Shown here: in pieces, positions 30,274 to 41,659 of the stretch
Layout of the letters: the number at the start of each line of letters is the position of its first letter
Numbering within the stretch: position 1 is the first letter of the stretch
NCBI GenBank assembly: GCA_025352685.1
Contig: JANXSN010000106.1
Span: 59,730 to 123,729, forward strand
Direction: 5' to 3'
Length of the DNA stretch: 64,000 nt
Source of the DNA: Sphingomonadales bacterium
GTDB taxonomy: Bacteria > Pseudomonadota > Alphaproteobacteria > Sphingomonadales > Sphingomonadaceae
Position numbers and translations under genes: made by a program
The notes under the pieces: generated by a model
Database searches by the model: none
Seen by the model: the letters and a program-made list of their open reading frames with translations, nothing else
What the model was told of the DNA's origin: nothing

Positions 30274-31125
30274 ATGAAGTTCACAGGAACCGCCGATTAT
30301 GTCGCGACCGACGACCTAAAGGTCGCCGTGAATGCGGCTGTCACACTCCGCCGCCCCCTCCTGGTCAAAGGTGAACCGGGAACGGGTAAAACCGTCCTCG
30401 CGCATGAGATCGCCCGTGCAGCCGGCGCGCCGTTAATCGAGTGGCACATCAAATCCACGACTAAGGCGCATCAGGGGCTTTACGAATATGACGCGGTTGC
30501 CCGCCTGCGCGATGGCCAGCTCGGCGACGAACGGGTCCACGACATCCGCAATTACATTCGCAAGGGCAAATTATGGGAGGCGTTTACCTCGCCGGTGCTG
30601 CCCGTGCTATTGATCGATGAAATCGACAAGGCCGACATCGAATTTCCTAACGACCTGTTACAGGAACTCGATCGGATGAGCTTTGACGTTTACGAAACGC
30701 ATGAAACAATTGCGGCCAAGGAACGTCCCATTGTTGTCATTACGTCGAACAATGAAAAGGAATTGCCCGACGCCTTCCTGCGCCGCTGTTTTTTCCACTA
30801 TATCAAATTTCCCGACCGCGAAACGATGCAAGCGATCATCGATGTCCATTTCCCTGGCATCCAAAAAATCCTGGTCAACAAGGCAATGGATATATTTTAC
30901 GAAGTCCGAGACGTTCCCGGCCTCAAGAAGAAGCCGTCAACGAGTGAACTGCTTGACTGGTTGAAACTCTTGCTCGCCGAGCACATGCCCCTCGACGTTT
31001 TACAGTCACGCGACCCCAGCAAAGCCATCCCACCGCTACATGGGGCGCTCCTCAAGAACGAACAGGATGTGATGCTGTTCGAGAGGTTGGCGTTCATGGC
31101 GCGGAGACAGGGCGTGAAAGCCTGA
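30274..31125 (+). CDS. MoxR-family AAA+ ATPase
   Basis: 'RPLLVKGEPGTGKTVLAHEIARAAG', 'VLLIDEIDKADIEFPNDLLQELD', 'VITSNNEKELPDAFLRRCFFHYI'. Start set at ATG 30274. Confidence 0.92.
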   Translation: MKFTGTADYVATDDLKVAVNAAVTLRRPLLVKGEPGTGKTVLAHEIARAAGAPLIEWHIKSTTKAHQGLYEYDAVARLRDGQLGDERVHDIRNYIRKGKLWEAFTSPVLPVLLIDEIDKADIEFPNDLLQELDRMSFDVYETHETIAAKERPIVVITSNNEKELPDAFLRRCFFHYIKFPDRETMQAIIDVHFPGIQKILVNKAMDIFYEVRDVPGLKKKPSTSELLDWLKLLLAEHMPLDVLQSRDPSKAIPPLHGALLKNEQDVMLFERLAFMARRQGVKA

Positions 31126-31141
31126 TCGCTTGGTTCGATGG

Positions 31142-31174
31142 GCGCAGGGCGCGCGCCGCTATGGCGGCCTGCGC
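31142..31174 (+). terminator. Possible hairpin/termination structure downstream of moxR-like gene
   Basis: GCGCAG...GCCGC-TATG-GCGGC-CTGCGC nested stems with a 5' bulge, 17 nt after the stop; no U-tract. Confidence 0.25.
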
Positions 31175-31473
31175 GCAACCTGATGCGTGGACCGCCTCAC
31201 TTCGAATTCAAACTGGCATCTGCCTTTGCCTGTTCGGTTTCAGACAAATGGCGCATGTCCATTGGGGTGTCTGATTGTGGTGTGGGTGGGATTTCTATTG
31301 GTCGGGTCAGCCATCTGATGTGCCGCGGAACTTTTTGCGGTCTCTAGCGCCTCAATGACGCCGAGCCTGGGTCAGCTTGGTCATCTGTGTAGCCTGCAGG
31401 CTGGTGACGCGAGATTGAACACGAGCATTCGGGTTGTGCCGGTGTCGTGTGTCGAGGATTTTGCCGAACAACC

Positions 31474-32874
31474 TTAGTCGACCCGATATGCCACTTCGAG
31501 ATCGCCCCAGCGTTTGCCGTCGATGAAGAAGGGGACATAAACGTTGCGGACCACATGGAACCCACCGTCCTCGCTTTCGCGCCGATAGACGGCAACGTGG
31601 AACGGTTTCGTGCTGGTCTTGGCGATCAAATCAGTCGCATCGGACAGAATGCGGCGGTTGCGGCAAAATGCCGCATCATGGACCGGGTCGCCGGTCGGCG
31701 TGCGACTGTATTCGGTCGTGTGGGTCGGCAGGTATCCGTTTCTGTCGGTACACGCGGTTGAGATAATATAGGGATCCGATTGCCCGACCCGATCGAGTTC
31801 GGGCCGCCAATACATATCCGCAAACGCATTGAACCGTGTGTCGAACCGTTCGGGGTTCGACCCCGCTATTGGGCGGTAATCGGCGTCGAAGAGCGTCGCT
31901 AAATCGAGCACACCCTCAGCCAATGCCTTTTTGGTCAGCGCCACGAACTTGTCGCGTTCGCTCATAGCAATATCCACAAGACGGCGATCAGCGATCGCAA
32001 AGCCGGAGTGGACCATCGTGTCGAACATCTCGTTAGCCTGCTGTTCGAGCCCGATCATCGAGTCGCGCGCCGTTCCCAGCAGCCCGCTGTTTGCACTCGC
32101 TGCGCTTGAGAAGCCGTCGAGCTCCTCGCCGACTCGGCAAACGCTTTCGTGGATCATATTGGTCGCTCGAGCGATATCGGCAGCCTGCGCATCGACCTGA
32201 TCGACCAACCGGGTCACGTCGCCAACGGTTTTAGTAACTTGGGTAAATTTTGCTTCGGCAGTTCGACTGCGCGTCATGCCGTCCTGCAGTTCGGCCATGA
32301 AGCCTTCGCCTTCGCGCGACAGCGAATCCATCGTGGCGCCAATCTCTTCGGTGGCAACACGAGTATCGAGCGCAAGCTTTTTCACTTCGGCGGCCACAAC
32401 AGCGAACGTCCGACCGGCAGCGCCGGCCCGTTCGGCCTCAATTGCGGCATTCAAGGCTAGCATATTGGTGGTGCGCGCAATCGTGTCGATCGTCTCGACG
32501 GTGCGGCGAACCTGCTGCATCGCACCCGCAAAGCTGCCGATTTGCTGTCCAAGGCGCAGGACGAGCGCGGTTAGCTCGCCGAACTCGGCAATCGACCCTG
32601 CAATGATGCGTCCGCCTTCCGCGAGGCGCGTACGGGCGGATTCAGCCAGCAACCGAGATTCGTCAGTCGCATCGGTGACTTGGCGCTGGTCAGTTTCAAG
32701 CGAGGCCATGACGGCCTGCAACTCATTCAAGATAGTGATCTGGCCCGCGATGCTTGCTGCGACCCCGTCGATGACACCGCCTGCGTCGGTGCATCCAACA
32801 GCAACGACGCCGCACTGCCGCGCCACGCGATCCACAGCACTGGGGCCTGCGGGCTCGATTCGTCCTTCGAACAT
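31474..32874 (-). CDS. Soluble methyl-accepting chemotaxis protein with N-terminal signalling domain and C-terminal putative sensor domain
   Basis: MCP tip 'IDTIARTTNMLALNAAIEAERAGAAGRTFAVVAAEVKKLA'; no hydrophobic TM segments; C-terminal 'CTDRNGYLPTHTTEYSRTPTGDPVHDAAFCRNRRI'. Confidence 0.85.
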   Translation of the reverse strand: MFEGRIEPAGPSAVDRVARQCGVVAVGCTDAGGVIDGVAASIAGQITILNELQAVMASLETDQRQVTDATDESRLLAESARTRLAEGGRIIAGSIAEFGELTALVLRLGQQIGSFAGAMQQVRRTVETIDTIARTTNMLALNAAIEAERAGAAGRTFAVVAAEVKKLALDTRVATEEIGATMDSLSREGEGFMAELQDGMTRSRTAEAKFTQVTKTVGDVTRLVDQVDAQAADIARATNMIHESVCRVGEELDGFSSAASANSGLLGTARDSMIGLEQQANEMFDTMVHSGFAIADRRLVDIAMSERDKFVALTKKALAEGVLDLATLFDADYRPIAGSNPERFDTRFNAFADMYWRPELDRVGQSDPYIISTACTDRNGYLPTHTTEYSRTPTGDPVHDAAFCRNRRILSDATDLIAKTSTKPFHVAVYRRESEDGGFHVVRNVYVPFFIDGKRWGDLEVAYRVD

Positions 32875-32946
32875 TCTGGTTCCCGCTATGACTGGTCGCC
32901 GCAAACACTAATCCACAAGTCTTGAAGAGCCGTTAACCTCGTCGGG

Positions 32947-33999
32947 TCAAAGTGCCGCGAGAACGGCGTCGCCCATCGCGCGCGTCGAGAGCGTCCCGCC
33001 GATATCGCGTGTGCGCGCGCCGCGATCCAGCGCGCGCTTGACGGCTGCGAACAAGTTGTCCGCGACCTCTGCTCGCCCGAACGACCAGCGTAACGCCATT
33101 TCGAATGAGAGAATCGCAGCCAGTGGATTGGCCACGCCCTTGCCCGCAATGTCGGGTGCAGAGCCGTGGATTGGCTCATATAAGCCGGGTTTCCCCTTTT
33201 CTCCGAGTGCCGCCGAAGGCAGCATGCCAAGCGAGCCAGTCGCCTGCGACGCTGCATCGGACAAGATGTCGCCAAACAGATTGTCGGTGAGCAATACGTC
33301 GAACTGCGTAGGTGCACGGACAATCTGCATCGCTGCGTTGTCGGCAAGCATGTGATCGAGCATGACATCGGCGTAGTCGCGTGCGTGAAGAGCTGTGACC
33401 ACCTCGCGCCAGAGCACGCCCGATTCCATGACGTTCGACTTTTCAGCCGAAGTCACACAATTGCGACGCCCGCGCGCCAGCTCGAAAGCAACACGCGAAA
33501 CGCGCTCGATTTCGCTTGTTGTGTACACTTGGGTATCAAAGCCACGCCTCTGCCCGTCCGGCAATGTCTCGATCCCGCGCGGCTCACCGAAATAGACGCC
33601 GCCAGTCAGCTCGCGCACGATCATGATGTCGAGGCCGGCAACAATTTCGCGTTTCAAGGTCGAAGCATCGGCAAGGGCATCGAAGCACAGCGCAGGACGC
33701 AGATTTGCAAAAACCTGCATTTCCTTGCGGAGTCTGAGCAATCCAGCTTCCGGGCGCAGATCTCGCGGGGCGGCGACCCATTGCGGCCCGCCTACGGCGC
33801 CCAGCAACACGGCATCGCTGGCTAGCGCGCACGCGAGTACTTCATCGGTCAACGGGGTTCCGTGCACATCATAGCTCGCGCCACCATAAATGCGTTCATC
33901 GATCATGAGGTCAGGCGTTATCGCCGCCGCGACGCGGCGGACCTCAGCGCAGACTTCGGGCCCGATACCGTCACCGGGGAGGAGGAGGAGCGTGGACAT
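32947..33999 (-). CDS. leuB: 3-isopropylmalate dehydrogenase
   Basis: '[12 protein letters not shown]', '[27 protein letters not shown]', '[18 protein letters not shown]'. Confidence 0.95.
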   Translation of the reverse strand: MSTLLLLPGDGIGPEVCAEVRRVAAAITPDLMIDERIYGGASYDVHGTPLTDEVLACALASDAVLLGAVGGPQWVAAPRDLRPEAGLLRLRKEMQVFANLRPALCFDALADASTLKREIVAGLDIMIVRELTGGVYFGEPRGIETLPDGQRRGFDTQVYTTSEIERVSRVAFELARGRRNCVTSAEKSNVMESGVLWREVVTALHARDYADVMLDHMLADNAAMQIVRAPTQFDVLLTDNLFGDILSDAASQATGSLGMLPSAALGEKGKPGLYEPIHGSAPDIAGKGVANPLAAILSFEMALRWSFGRAEVADNLFAAVKRALDRGARTRDIGGTLSTRAMGDAVLAAL

Positions 34000-34260
34000 A
34001 GCTCGCGCCGCTAGCGGGTGAGCGACAGCGGGGCAAGCAGTCAGGACAGCCACGAACGCCAGCGTCGACAGAGGGCTGCGGATTCCGCGCGCGACGCCGA
34101 GGCGTGGCTAAATATGGGCTTGGCGTCGGGTTCGCGGCAGACCAGTCGGCTCACAGAAAGTAAGCCGTCTCAACGGCTGGGTTCAGCTTCGGCAGCGAGA
34201 AAGAGCGGCGATCGACCGCGAACCCTTATTCGCAGGTAGTACAGGATACATGCGTCTCGG

Positions 34261-36300
34261 TTACTGGTCCAGAAAACTCCGCATCTTGCGTGACCGGCTC
34301 GGATGCTTCAACTTGCGCAACGCTTTTGCTTCGATCTGACGAATACGTTCGCGCGTCACACTGAACTGCTGACCGACTTCCTCGAGCGTGTGATCGGTGT
34401 TCATGCCGATCCCGAAGCGCATCCGCAGCACACGTTCCTCGCGGGGGGTCAGGCTTGCCAACACGCGCGTGACAGTTTCCTTAAGGTTCGCCTGGATCGC
34501 CGCATCGACGGGGATCACCGCGTTCTTGTCTTCGATAAAGTCGCCCAGGTGGCTGTCTTCCTCGTCACCGATCGGCGTTTCGAGCGAAATCGGCTCTTTG
34601 GCGATTTTCATCACCTTGCGAACCTTTTCGAGCGGCATCGACAGGCGCTCGGCCATTTCTTCAGGCGTAGGCTCGCGGCCCTGCTCGTGAAGGAACTGGC
34701 GACTGGTGCGGACCAGCTTGTTGATCGTTTCAATCATGTGGACCGGAATGCGGATCGTTCGCGCCTGGTCGGCGATGCTGCGAGTGATCGCCTGACGGAT
34801 CCACCACGTGGCGTAGGTGCTAAACTTATATCCTCGGCGATACTCGAACTTATCGACTGCCTTCATCAAGCCGATGTTGCCTTCCTGGATCAGATCAAGG
34901 AACTGCAGACCACGATTTGTATATTTTTTGGCGATCGAGATGACGAGACGCAGATTGGCTTCGACCATTTCCTTTTTGGCAATGCGCGCCTCGCGCTCGG
35001 CCTTCTGAACTGTGTTAACGATTCGACGGAACTCACTGAGCGACATGCCAGTCGCCTGAGCAATTTCAGCAATTTCTACACGGATTCTCTCGACCGCGTC
35101 GCCTTCGTTAAGCACGAAAGCGGCCCATTTCTTGTCGAGAGCCTTGACACTATCGAGCCAAGTTTCGTCGAGCTCGCGGTTCACATAGCTGTCGAGGAAC
35201 GCCTTGCGCGGAACTTTGTGACGTTCGGCGAGGCGCAGCATCTGGCCTCCCAGCGCGGTCAGTCGGCGATTGAAGCTGTAGAGTTGATCGACAAGATATT
35301 CGATCTTGGCGTTGTGGAACTGTACGCTTTCGACCTGCGCAGTGAGTTCCTCGCGCAATTTATGGTATTTCTTTTCTTCGGCGGCAGCAAAGTCGTTCCC
35401 AACGCCCAGCGCATCGATGCGGGCCTGCTGAACCTTGCTGAATTTCTTGAAAAGAGATGTGATCGTCGCAAATTTTTCGAGCGCCGACGGTTTCAGAAGT
35501 TCCTCCATCGCGGCAAGCGACAGCGTGTTATCTTCTTCCTCGTCGTCTGACGGGCGCGGTGTGCGGCGCTCAGTCAGCGAGTCCTCGTCATGATCGTCGT
35601 CGCTGGCGGCGACCACTTCTTCGGGTTCTTCCTCTTCCTTGAAAGTGGGACCAGCGTTTTTTTCCGAAATCTCGCCATCGCCCTCTTCATCGTCGTCTGA
35701 GAGACTTTCGGGGGCGGGATCCTTCGACAGCATCGCATCGAGGTCAAGGATTTCACGCAACTGCATCGTGCCGGCGTTGAGTGCTTCCGACCAGCCGATG
35801 ATCGCGTGGAAAGTAATCGGCGACTCGCAAAGGCCGAGTATCATTGTGTCGCGACCAGCCTCGATGCGTTTGGCGATGGCGATCTCGCCTTCGCGGCTGA
35901 GCAGCTCAACGGCCCCCATTTCGCGCAGGTACATGCGGACGGGGTCGTCCGTGCGATCGGTGACCTTGGTAACCTTTTCGGCGACGTGGCCCTGCTCGGA
36001 GCCATCGACAGCCTCGACCTCATCATCGTCGTCCTTCGAGTCGTCGCCGTCTTCCCCGGCCTCGTCATTCTCAACGACATTGACGCCCATCTCGTTGAGC
36101 GCCGACATCACATCCTCGATCTGCTCAGAGGACATCTGGTCCTGCGGCAGTGCTTCATTCAGCTGATCATAAGTGATGTAGCCGCGTTTCTTTGCACGCG
36201 ATAACAGCTTTTTGATCTCGGCATCGTTCAGATCGATAAGCGGTGCATCTCCCGACTCAGGAGCTGCTTCCGGTGCCTCGACCACATTCGTTTTCGCCAT
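34261..36300 (-). CDS. rpoD: RNA polymerase primary sigma factor RpoD
   Basis: Region 2 '[57 protein letters not shown]', region 4 '[40 protein letters not shown]'. Confidence 0.98.
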   Translation of the reverse strand: MAKTNVVEAPEAAPESGDAPLIDLNDAEIKKLLSRAKKRGYITYDQLNEALPQDQMSSEQIEDVMSALNEMGVNVVENDEAGEDGDDSKDDDDEVEAVDGSEQGHVAEKVTKVTDRTDDPVRMYLREMGAVELLSREGEIAIAKRIEAGRDTMILGLCESPITFHAIIGWSEALNAGTMQLREILDLDAMLSKDPAPESLSDDDEEGDGEISEKNAGPTFKEEEEPEEVVAASDDDHDEDSLTERRTPRPSDDEEEDNTLSLAAMEELLKPSALEKFATITSLFKKFSKVQQARIDALGVGNDFAAAEEKKYHKLREELTAQVESVQFHNAKIEYLVDQLYSFNRRLTALGGQMLRLAERHKVPRKAFLDSYVNRELDETWLDSVKALDKKWAAFVLNEGDAVERIRVEIAEIAQATGMSLSEFRRIVNTVQKAEREARIAKKEMVEANLRLVISIAKKYTNRGLQFLDLIQEGNIGLMKAVDKFEYRRGYKFSTYATWWIRQAITRSIADQARTIRIPVHMIETINKLVRTSRQFLHEQGREPTPEEMAERLSMPLEKVRKVMKIAKEPISLETPIGDEEDSHLGDFIEDKNAVIPVDAAIQANLKETVTRVLASLTPREERVLRMRFGIGMNTDHTLEEVGQQFSVTRERIRQIEAKALRKLKHPSRSRKMRSFLDQ

Positions 36301-36317
36301 CTACTACCCGTTCCCAA

Positions 36318-38171
36318 TCAATCGTCTTCATCGTTCGATAACGCAGCCAAGGCCCGATCGGACTCTGCGCGTACCGAAATTAAACGCATTTGTTCCGCAA
36401 ATCCGTCGACATCGGCCCCCATTGCCAACCATGCCGTCGCAGCCTCCAACGCAGCGTCGAGTTCAGGGCGTGATGCCAGTGCCTCGATCGCCATGCCCAA
36501 ATCCCTGCGCGCAACCTCGGGGTTCGCTTCGCTGCGTGTGAACGAAAAGGCAAGCCCGTTCGCACATTGCAGCGTTTCAACCAAGGTCGTTAGACCCGCT
36601 TTTATGAATATGGTATCCGCGCTGTCTGATTCAACCGAAGACGGATCAAATGCCGCTTCGAGCATTACCGAGCGCAACAGGTTGAGGTCAGAATCCTCGA
36701 TCACGAGCATCGACAACGCCTCGGCGCACGTCCTGACCATTGTCGGATGACGAAGCAATCCCGCAAGAATGGCACGCGCGTAGAACGCGTCGACGCCCCC
36801 CTCACCAATCCGTCGTGCACGCCGACCGGGTAGGGCAGGCGCCGGATCGAACCATTTCTTACCCCGCGACTGAGTGCTACGTGGTCGCAAAGGCTGGCGG
36901 GCGCCGCGCGGTGCGAAAAACGCGGCTTCGAAACGCTGGCGAATCTCTTCCAGATATTGCTGACGCACATCGATATCGACGATCGTTGCTGCGAGCTCGG
37001 AGAGTCGCCGTTTCAATCCCGCACGGGCTTCCGGCGTTTTAAGCGGCAGGGCGGACACTTCGTGTTCCCATACCAGGTCGATCAATGACAATGCCCCTGC
37101 GATTACCGATTCGAATCCAGCGGCCCCGGCGCTACGCACGACATCGTCTGGGTCTTTTCCAGCAGGGAGCTTTGCAATTGAGAGCGAACGGCCCGGTGCG
37201 AGCAAGGGTAGCGCGCGCTCGGCAGCACGCACTGCCGCTTTCGTGCCCGCACTGTCGCCATCGAGGCACAGGACCGGGACGTCGACCACGCGCCATAGTC
37301 TTTCAAGCTGCGCCTCAGTGAGCGCAGTGCCAAGCGGGGCTACGGCTTCGGCGATGCCAGCCTGCGCCAGGGCGATGACGTCCATGTAACCCTCAACGAC
37401 GATCAAGCGCCCTGCCTTGCGTGCTGCCGCGGTGGCGCGATCGAGGTTGTAAAGCGTCCGCCCCTTGTCGAAGAGCGGCGTATCGGGTGAATTGAGATAT
37501 TTCGGTTCTCCCGCGTCGAGTATTCGGCCGCCAAATGCAATGACACGGCCGCGCGGATCGCGGATCGGGATCATTAACCGTCCTCTAAACCGGTCGTAAG
37601 GAGCCTTTCCCTCAACGCTGATCAGCAAGCCTGCTTCGATCAGCTGCGCATCGCCAAAGCGGGCGAGCGCCGCCTTCAGCGCATCGCGACGGTCAGGCGC
37701 GTAGCCCATTGCAAACGTCTCGATCGTTATTGGCGTGATGCCGCGTCGGATCAGATATGCCCGCGCCTCAGCGCCGCCCCCACCGCGCAGCTGCTCTGCA
37801 AACCATTCGGCCGATGCCGCCATGACGTCATGTTGCTTCGAAGCGCGTTCGTCGCGCTCGGCGGCGCGAGGGTCAGGTGGTGGCTGTGCCAGCCCTGCTG
37901 CATCGGCGAGTTCGTTGACAGCATCGACAAAGGGCAGCCCGCGCTGATCGGTCATCCAGCGGATTGCATCACCGTGGGCCGAGCAGCCGAAGCAGTGGTA
38001 GAAACCCTTGTCGTCGTTAACGTAGAAGCTTGGGCTCTTCTCGTGGTGAAACGGGCAGCAGGCTTTCCACTCGCGCCCCGCACGTGTCAGCTTCAACGAG
38101 CGACCAACCAACGCCGACAGCAAAGTTCGCCCGCGCAATTCGTCGAGAAACTGAGGGGAGAAGCGACTCAT
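36318..38171 (-). CDS. dnaG: DNA primase
   Basis: Zinc-binding 'CPFHHEKSPSFYVNDDKGFYHCFGCSAHGDAI', TOPRIM 'VVEGYMDVIALAQAG'. Confidence 0.97.
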   Translation of the reverse strand: MSRFSPQFLDELRGRTLLSALVGRSLKLTRAGREWKACCPFHHEKSPSFYVNDDKGFYHCFGCSAHGDAIRWMTDQRGLPFVDAVNELADAAGLAQPPPDPRAAERDERASKQHDVMAASAEWFAEQLRGGGGAEARAYLIRRGITPITIETFAMGYAPDRRDALKAALARFGDAQLIEAGLLISVEGKAPYDRFRGRLMIPIRDPRGRVIAFGGRILDAGEPKYLNSPDTPLFDKGRTLYNLDRATAAARKAGRLIVVEGYMDVIALAQAGIAEAVAPLGTALTEAQLERLWRVVDVPVLCLDGDSAGTKAAVRAAERALPLLAPGRSLSIAKLPAGKDPDDVVRSAGAAGFESVIAGALSLIDLVWEHEVSALPLKTPEARAGLKRRLSELAATIVDIDVRQQYLEEIRQRFEAAFFAPRGARQPLRPRSTQSRGKKWFDPAPALPGRRARRIGEGGVDAFYARAILAGLLRHPTMVRTCAEALSMLVIEDSDLNLLRSVMLEAAFDPSSVESDSADTIFIKAGLTTLVETLQCANGLAFSFTRSEANPEVARRDLGMAIEALASRPELDAALEAATAWLAMGADVDGFAEQMRLISVRAESDRALAALSNDEDD

Positions 38172-38189
38172 TTCCTCAGTTACACCTAA

Positions 38190-39287
38190 TCAGGCCATGA
38201 ACGGTAGGTCCAATGCGTCGGCAACGGCACGATGACGGATATGACCGCCTGACACATTCAGTCCTGCGGCAAGATACGGATCTGCAGCCATTGCGGCTTC
38301 CGCGCCTTGATTGGCGAGGCGTAAAACGAAGGGCAACGTGGCGTTGTTGAGGGCGAAGGCTGATGTCCGCGCGACCGCGCCAGGCATGTTGGCGACGCAG
38401 TAATGGATGACCCCTTCCTCGATGAATACCGGATCGTCGTGGGTTGTCGGTCGGCTCGTTTCAAAGCAGCCCCCCTGGTCGATCGCGATGTCGACCAGTA
38501 CGGAGCCACGCTTCATCGTTTTCAGCATATCGCGCGTAACCAGTTTGGGCGCTGCAGCGCCTGGTACGAGAACAGCACCGATGACAAGGTGGGCCCTTTC
38601 GACCGCTGCGGCAATCGCGGCGCGCGAGGCATACTGTGTCTTGATTTGGCTTGAAAAGAACATATCCAGTTCAGCCAGTCGATCGTTGCTGATGTCATAA
38701 ATCGTAACGTCGGCGCGCATTCCAACCGCCATTTGCGCAGCGTTGACGCCTGAAACGCCACCGCCAAGGATTGCGACCCGTGCTGGAGCAACCCCCGGGA
38801 CGCCGCCGAGCAGGACACCCCTGCCGCCCTGTTCCTTTTCGAGATAGTGTGCGCCAACCTGAACCGACATGCGGCCCGCGACTTCGGACATGGGTTTGAG
38901 GAGAGGCAGTGCGCCCGCGCGCGACGTGACGGTTTCATAGGCTATGCAGGTAGCGCCCGACTTCATCAATCCTTCGGCCTGTGGCTTGTCGGCCGCAAGG
39001 TGGAGATAGGTGAACAGTGTGTGGCGCGCCTGGAGCATCGCGATTTCCGCTGCTTGCGGTTCCTTCACCTTCACAATCATGTCCGCTGCGGAAAACACTT
39101 CGCTTGCGTTGGGCAAGATCCGTGCGCCGGCGTCCAAATAATCACGATCGCTAAAGTCGATTCCGTTGCCGGCGAGTGCCTCAACCACGACCTCGTGGCC
39201 CGCGGCCGTCAGTTCGGCAACCGACGCCGGGGTCAAACCGACGCGGTATTCATGATTCTTGATTTCCTTGGGAACACCAACGCGCAC
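38190..39287 (-). CDS. ald: Alanine dehydrogenase
   Basis: 'MRVGVPKEIKNHEYRVGLTPASV', 'GGGVSGVNAAQMAVGM'. Confidence 0.95.
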   Translation of the reverse strand: MRVGVPKEIKNHEYRVGLTPASVAELTAAGHEVVVEALAGNGIDFSDRDYLDAGARILPNASEVFSAADMIVKVKEPQAAEIAMLQARHTLFTYLHLAADKPQAEGLMKSGATCIAYETVTSRAGALPLLKPMSEVAGRMSVQVGAHYLEKEQGGRGVLLGGVPGVAPARVAILGGGVSGVNAAQMAVGMRADVTIYDISNDRLAELDMFFSSQIKTQYASRAAIAAAVERAHLVIGAVLVPGAAAPKLVTRDMLKTMKRGSVLVDIAIDQGGCFETSRPTTHDDPVFIEEGVIHYCVANMPGAVARTSAFALNNATLPFVLRLANQGAEAAMAADPYLAAGLNVSGGHIRHRAVADALDLPFMA

Positions 39288-39445
39288 CGCGATTCTCCTC
39301 GTGAAAATGTGCGTAACAATCTTGCGCGACTCTGTAACATCATTCGGCGTATTTGTCTCGATTGCGTGACCACGGACACGGTGCTACGGCCGCGCGTCCG
39401 GCGCTTGGTCGGGATTTTTGGCTGAGAGGCTGGGTTCGCCCGTCG

Positions 39446-41383
39446 ATGTCTACAACAGCATCTACGACACTATCTGCTGCATCCACTTATAGCGCAGTCC
39501 TCGACGGCGATGAGGACCAGCCGCACGGCATTCACGGCAGCTTTCACACGCTTGCTCTCGGCGCTCTGGGCGTCGTCTTCGGCGACATCGGGACCAGCCC
39601 GCTGTATGCGCTCAAAGAGGTTTTTGTCGGGCACCATCCGCTCACGGTCGATGTGCTACACATCTACGGCGCGCTCAGCCTGATTTTCTGGTCGCTCGTC
39701 ATCATCGTGACGATTAAATATGTCATGCTGATCATGCGTGCGGACAACAAGGGCGAGGGCGGGAGCCTGGCGCTTTTCGCACTCGTATCGCGGATGACGG
39801 GTGCCAAACGCGGAGGGCCTCTTTTGATGCTTGGCGTGCTCGCCACCGCGCTGTTCTTCGGTGATGCGATAATTACGCCCGCGATCTCTGTATTATCGGC
39901 GGTCGAAGGACTTTCGGTTGTCGACGCGCGTTTTACGACGCTGGTTATTCCTATCTCAATCGGCATCCTCGTCGGCCTTTTTTTCATTCAGGCGCGAGGC
40001 ACCGATACGGTCGGCAAACTTTTTGGTCCGATTGTGCTGGTCTATTTGCTGATGCTCACCATTCTGGGCGTCGTGAACATCATTCGGCGGCCCGAAGTGC
40101 TCGAAGCCTTGAGTCCCCTTTGGGGCTGGCGATTCATGGCCGACGACCCGAAGCTTGGCTTTCTCGCGCTCGGCTCGGTGGTTCTGGCCGTCACCGGTGC
40201 CGAGGCGCTTTACGCTGACATGGGGCATTTCGGGCGACGGCCAATTGCCTATGCTTGGCTGTTTGTCGTGTTTCCAGCTTTACTGGTTAACTACCTCGGC
40301 CAATGCGCCTTGTTACTCCGAGACCCGTCAGCGGCGCAAAATCCATTTTTTCTCATGGCTCCCGAAGCCTGGCGCCTTCCGCTCGTCATCATTGCCACAC
40401 TGGCAACGATCATCGCGAGCCAAGCGGTAATTACTGGTGCCTTCTCGCTGTGTCAGCAGGCAGTTCAGCTGGGCCTGATGCCACGCCTCAAAATCGAGCA
40501 CACCAGCGCAAATGCCGCCGGGCAGATTTATGTCCCGATGGCCAATTGGACGTTGATGATCCTCGTCGTCCTTTTGGTGTTGATGTTTCGCCAGTCGACA
40601 AGCCTCGCTGCCGCTTATGGTATCGCCGTTACGGGAACGATGTTTATCACGACGTGCATGCTCGCCGTGCTTACCGCCAAGGTCTGGAAATGGCCGCTCT
40701 GGCTGGTGGTCCTGACAACGGCGATCTTCTTGACCATCGATGCCGCCTATTTCGCGTCGAACCTGACCAAGGTGCCTGACGGCGGGTGGTTCCCGCTCCT
40801 CATCGGCGCGATTGCGTTTACGCTGTTGACGACATGGTCGAAGGGTCGCGAGCTCATGATCGCGCGGCTGCGCGAGGCGGCGTTACCCATCAAGGTATTC
40901 ATTTCCTCCGCCGCCGGCTCGGCAACGCGCGTTCCGGGCACGGCTGTGTTCATGACAACCGCAGCTGACGGCGTGCCGCACGCGCTGCTTCACAATCTCA
41001 AGCACAACAAGGTTATTCATGAACGGGTGATCTTGTTGACCGTCAAGATTGCCCATGTGCCGTTCGTTGAAGAAGAGGCGCGCTGCCGGCTCGAGGATCT
41101 CGGCGATGGGTTCCACCGTCTCGTCATCAAATATGGTTTTATGCAGGAACCCGATGTGCCCGCCGCACTGGCCCGACTGACCGGATGCGGCCCGGCGTTC
41201 AAAATGATGGATACCAGCTTCTTCCTCGCGCGGCAGACGTTGTTGCCGTCGTCCCGGCCGGGCATGGCAATTTGGCGCGAGAAGCTTTTTGCCTGGATGC
41301 TCAGAAACGCAGAAAGCGCGATGGAGTTTTTCCGCCTGCCCACCAACCGCGTTGTCGAATTGGGCAGCCAGGTCGAGATTTGA
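39446..41383 (+). CDS. kup: KUP-family potassium transporter
   Basis: '[25 protein letters not shown]', '[17 protein letters not shown]'. Start set at ATG 39446. Confidence 0.95.
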   Translation: MSTTASTTLSAASTYSAVLDGDEDQPHGIHGSFHTLALGALGVVFGDIGTSPLYALKEVFVGHHPLTVDVLHIYGALSLIFWSLVIIVTIKYVMLIMRADNKGEGGSLALFALVSRMTGAKRGGPLLMLGVLATALFFGDAIITPAISVLSAVEGLSVVDARFTTLVIPISIGILVGLFFIQARGTDTVGKLFGPIVLVYLLMLTILGVVNIIRRPEVLEALSPLWGWRFMADDPKLGFLALGSVVLAVTGAEALYADMGHFGRRPIAYAWLFVVFPALLVNYLGQCALLLRDPSAAQNPFFLMAPEAWRLPLVIIATLATIIASQAVITGAFSLCQQAVQLGLMPRLKIEHTSANAAGQIYVPMANWTLMILVVLLVLMFRQSTSLAAAYGIAVTGTMFITTCMLAVLTAKVWKWPLWLVVLTTAIFLTIDAAYFASNLTKVPDGGWFPLLIGAIAFTLLTTWSKGRELMIARLREAALPIKVFISSAAGSATRVPGTAVFMTTAADGVPHALLHNLKHNKVIHERVILLTVKIAHVPFVEEEARCRLEDLGDGFHRLVIKYGFMQEPDVPAALARLTGCGPAFKMMDTSFFLARQTLLPSSRPGMAIWREKLFAWMLRNAESAMEFFRLPTNRVVELGSQVEI

Positions 41384-41659
41384 TCGGTGACCGCACAATA
41401 AGGACGGCACGCTGCGTTTGCGGCGCCCTGTCGATCTCGGCAGTCGGTGGACCCGTCAAAATATAAGCTTGCCACTGTCGCTCGTGTCAACGTCGCACGC
41501 GAACCGCGTTCAGCGTTGCCGTGTTGTACGCACGCGAACATATATCGGCGACCGGACTGTAAGCCGCCTTCACCCGCCTCGGCGAAAGCGGTCTATGAAC
41601 GTCATCGGCGTGGATGGATGACGATTAACGTCGATGATTTCTGACGCATCGGACGCGGG

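Noticed and set aside
34303-35550. 415-aa plus-strand ORF
   Set aside because: Antisense shadow of rpoD; no recognisable domain.
35520-36080. Very acidic low-complexity stretches in rpoD ([25 protein letters not shown])
   Set aside because: Acidic non-conserved inserts are common in alphaproteobacterial primary sigma factors; not treated as novel.
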